A stretch of 47,809 nt of DNA from Liolophura sinensis. Lineage: Eukaryota > Mollusca > Polyplacophora > Chitonida > Chitonidae. The position numbers were made by a program, and so were the translations under genes. Below are positions 45,595 to 47,809 of this stretch, one piece after another. The stretch lies in contig NC_088295.1 of the NCBI RefSeq assembly GCF_032854445.1, forward strand, positions 69,423,249 through 69,471,057, in the 5' to 3' direction. The notes beneath the pieces were generated by a model. That model made no database searches and was not told where the DNA came from. It saw only the letters and a list, made by a program, of their open reading frames with translations. How positions within the stretch are numbered: the stretch's first letter is position 1; each line of letters begins with the position of its first letter.

Positions 45595-46275
45595 GCCATG
45601 TAAACACGTAGTTCAGTAAACCCTGTATTGAACACAGTATATAGACAATTCAAAATCCCTGTAAAAACGGTAACATGATATTTAGAACTTCTGACATCGT
45701 CATAACACAGAGGCAACACCCTGAAAGCTTTTAGGAGGTAAAGATCTGAAAATAGATTCCAAGAAAGCGGTAGCCAACCCAACTTTAATTAGGTCTACGT
45801 AAAACATCTTAAAATAAGAGGTGTGGAATAGTGTCTTCCACTAAACAGGCGTCACATAAACCTGAGGCATGCTGGTGGAACCTATGGGGATATGAATTAA
45901 CTAGAAAATGACCCCAGACCAGTCGGTGGACAAGTACATCGGCCCGTCATCTCGGGAACCTCACAAACTGGGAGGTCACAAGAGGAGACATCTACTGAAA
46001 AAAACCTCCCGCGTGTGTTCTAATCCCAGTCAATCTACAATAAACCAATGAAAAAACTTTTTAGCTGGGACATCACTTCTGAAATAGAAAGCGGTATAAC
46101 ACCAGTGACGGCTTTCATTAACGACCCTGTCTTAGCCAGCGCGTCAGCTTGTTCATTACTGAAGACACCAACATGACTCGGTTCCCACTCAAAGTATACA
46201 TCTCACTATGGTAAAATCTAGGATTAAGACAATCTAATATATGAACTATTGTTAGAATTCTAGAATCTAGACATT
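45595..46275 (-). pseudogene. C-terminal remnant of a LINE ORF2 with RNase H domain
   Basis: Minus strand. FEWEPSHVGVFSNEQADALA (near 46195-46135) is the C-terminal part of a LINE-type RNase H, compare WVPSHVGIPGNEEADALA. Further on, VHRLVWGHFLVNSYPH and GLCDACLVEDTIPHLL follow the final cysteine-histidine motif of I-like elements (C-x2-C, His). The frame changes at least three times. The part at 45600-45790 continues the likely C-terminus. RT and endonuclease are absent. The clade (I/Nimb-like) is inferred only from the RNase H. Confidence 0.65.
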
Positions 46276-46379
46276 ATAGTTTGCATTTAATACTGTTTCC
46301 GGGAGGCTGGAAGACGTAAAAATTGCTAGTCTTACTAGTTATGAGTAATTAACTTGTCAAAATCCATCCGGGCACTGAG

Positions 46380-46470
46380 CGGTTTCCTCACGCCGTAATG
46401 CTAGCAGCCGCTGAATATGTGAAATATTCTTGAGTACGGCATAAAACACCAATCACATAAATAAATAAAT
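46380..46470 (+). mobile_element. tRNA-derived SINE, 3' tail, forward
   Basis: GGTTTCCTCACGCCGTAATG, TGAAATATTCTTGAGTACGG and CATAAAACACCAATCACATA, then AAAT repeats. It lies just beyond the LINE remnant, on the other strand. Confidence 0.7.
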
Positions 46471-47436
46471 CTCATTATAAAGCAATTTGCATTTCTGGGC
46501 TATTGCGATTATTACTTGTACAATATTTAAGGTTATGAAAAATTTGGTTAATGGTTGCCATTATGATAATACAACTGTGTGAAGAAAGGAATTGTTATAC
46601 TGTGTGACGAAGTTTGTAGAATTGGACTTGATAGGGTATTGATACACAATCACATCTGGATAAAACTGTAACAAAACCGCACATGTCAAATATTTTGTGA
46701 GGACATTGTAATCTATACAAGTACACCAGCTGTTAACTTTGTTACATTCTGTGTATGCTGTAGCATACATCCTTGCACAGTGAAGCAAATCCGTGTTAGG
46801 TCTGTGAAATAATTTGATGTTCCCGTATATAATAAATTGTTGGAGAAAGCCAAATGCAGGTGTTCCCCGCAAGTAGATCGATACCCCTTTACACACAGTA
46901 CCTACACAGGTTTGCTTTTTACAAGGAAACCTTGGGCAGAAGCGTATCGATTAGTTCCCATGGTAACAGATTGTTCATTAACAATCTAGAGTAGACAACC
47001 AGAGAGAAATATTCGTTGTATTACCTAGCGACACAAACGGATCATAAATAAGGAATGGCCAGTTTGCCTGACCTCAGAGGATTTGATTGATAAATGATAA
47101 CACGATAAGTGATAGGTAGACAGAAAAATACAGGTGTTATACGGCACCAATGGCAGCCATATACAGCTCTGATAGCCTGCTAATGCAACTCACGTACACA
47201 GCTAAATTATCATGTCTGATCTTCCATCACCGTTATCCTCCCCACCCCCCGTTTCACCCACTCTCTCTCTCAATCTATTGACCTACTGACGGAATTTCGC
47301 ATACATCGCCATACAAATTCTAAATTGTTCGATGGTCTTTCCAGGAATAAGACCAGATGGTAAGACTTCCGGTATCTATCACAGCTTAAATGCTTATTTA
47401 GCAGTCATCTCAATGACAGTTAAGCCCCACTAGCTG
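46471..47436. other. No gene seen
   Basis: An open minus frame of 111 codons (46561-46896) matches nothing and is judged a chance frame. A short CT-rich run is near 47260. Confidence 0.4.
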
Positions 47437-47809
47437 CCATGTGGGACTGTTACGTGACAATAGAGACTGTCATGTGACAATCAAAACTGTGTGTCATGTG
47501 GAACTGTGGGTGACAATTAAGACTGTGTGTCATATGGAACTGTGGGTGACAATTGAGACTGTGTGTCATGTGGAACTGTTGGGGGATAATTGAGACTGTG
47601 TGTCATGTGGAACTGTGGGTAACAATTGAGACTGTGTGTCATGTGGAACTGTGGGTGACAATTGAGACTGTCTGTTATGTGAAACTGTTGGGTGACGATT
47701 GAGACTCTGTGTCATGTAGAACTGCTGGGTGACGATTGATACTCTATGTCATGTAGAGCTGTTGGATGACGATTGATACTGTCTGTTATGTGAAATTATT
47801 GGGTGACAA
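47437..47809. repeat. Minisatellite of about 37 bp, about 10 copies, cut by the window edge
   Basis: Unit GTGACAATTGAGACTGTGTG then TCATGTGGAACTGTGG. The first copies are short; later ones run 36-38 bases with GGGTGACGATTGA variants toward the right end. The array continues beyond 47809. Confidence 0.9.

Noticed and set aside
45375-45782. 135-codon minus frame as a membrane protein gene
   Set aside because: It directly follows the LINE RNase H remnant and looks like its decayed C-terminus plus chance sequence.

Overview
The window looks like nuclear DNA of a lophotrochozoan animal, most likely a mollusc. It is AT-rich and intron-rich, its exons are small with GT-AG borders, and it carries several copies of a tRNA-derived SINE whose tail (CGTAAAACACCAAT, then AAAT repeats) I associate with mollusc genomes. 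The species cannot be fixed from sequence alone. There are no prokaryotic features, rRNA genes or CRISPR arrays.

Layout. (1) Positions 631-2794, minus strand: the 5' three quarters of a RABAC1 (prenylated Rab acceptor 1, PRA1) gene, whose last exon lies beyond the left edge. (2) Positions 5314-13547, plus strand: an old, decayed Ty3/gypsy-type LTR retrotransposon of about 8.2 kb. It has short diverged LTRs, gag and pol remnants with many stops and frameshifts, and, between integrase and the 3' LTR, a decayed reading frame ending in a BTB/K-tetra (KCTD-like) domain. Two opposed SINEs sit in its 3' part. (3) Positions 17595-38349, minus strand: a complete PDE9A-type cGMP phosphodiesterase gene, rebuilt here exon by exon. 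It has 17 exon positions, and the phases agree at every junction. Two positions, 8 and 13, each have two alternative exons, predicting four proteins of 509-511 residues. (4) Positions 38350-47809: no host gene recognised. This part holds SINE copies, the C-terminal remnant of a LINE with an RNase H domain, and several minisatellites, one of which runs off the right edge.

Function. RABAC1 is a Golgi/ER membrane protein that binds prenylated Rab GTPases. PDE9A lowers cellular cGMP. They are unrelated neighbours on the same strand, separated by the retroelement. The most notable points are the two alternative-exon pairs in PDE9A, one replacing a segment of the catalytic domain and one replacing the linker in front of it, and the BTB-type third reading frame inside the Ty3-like element.
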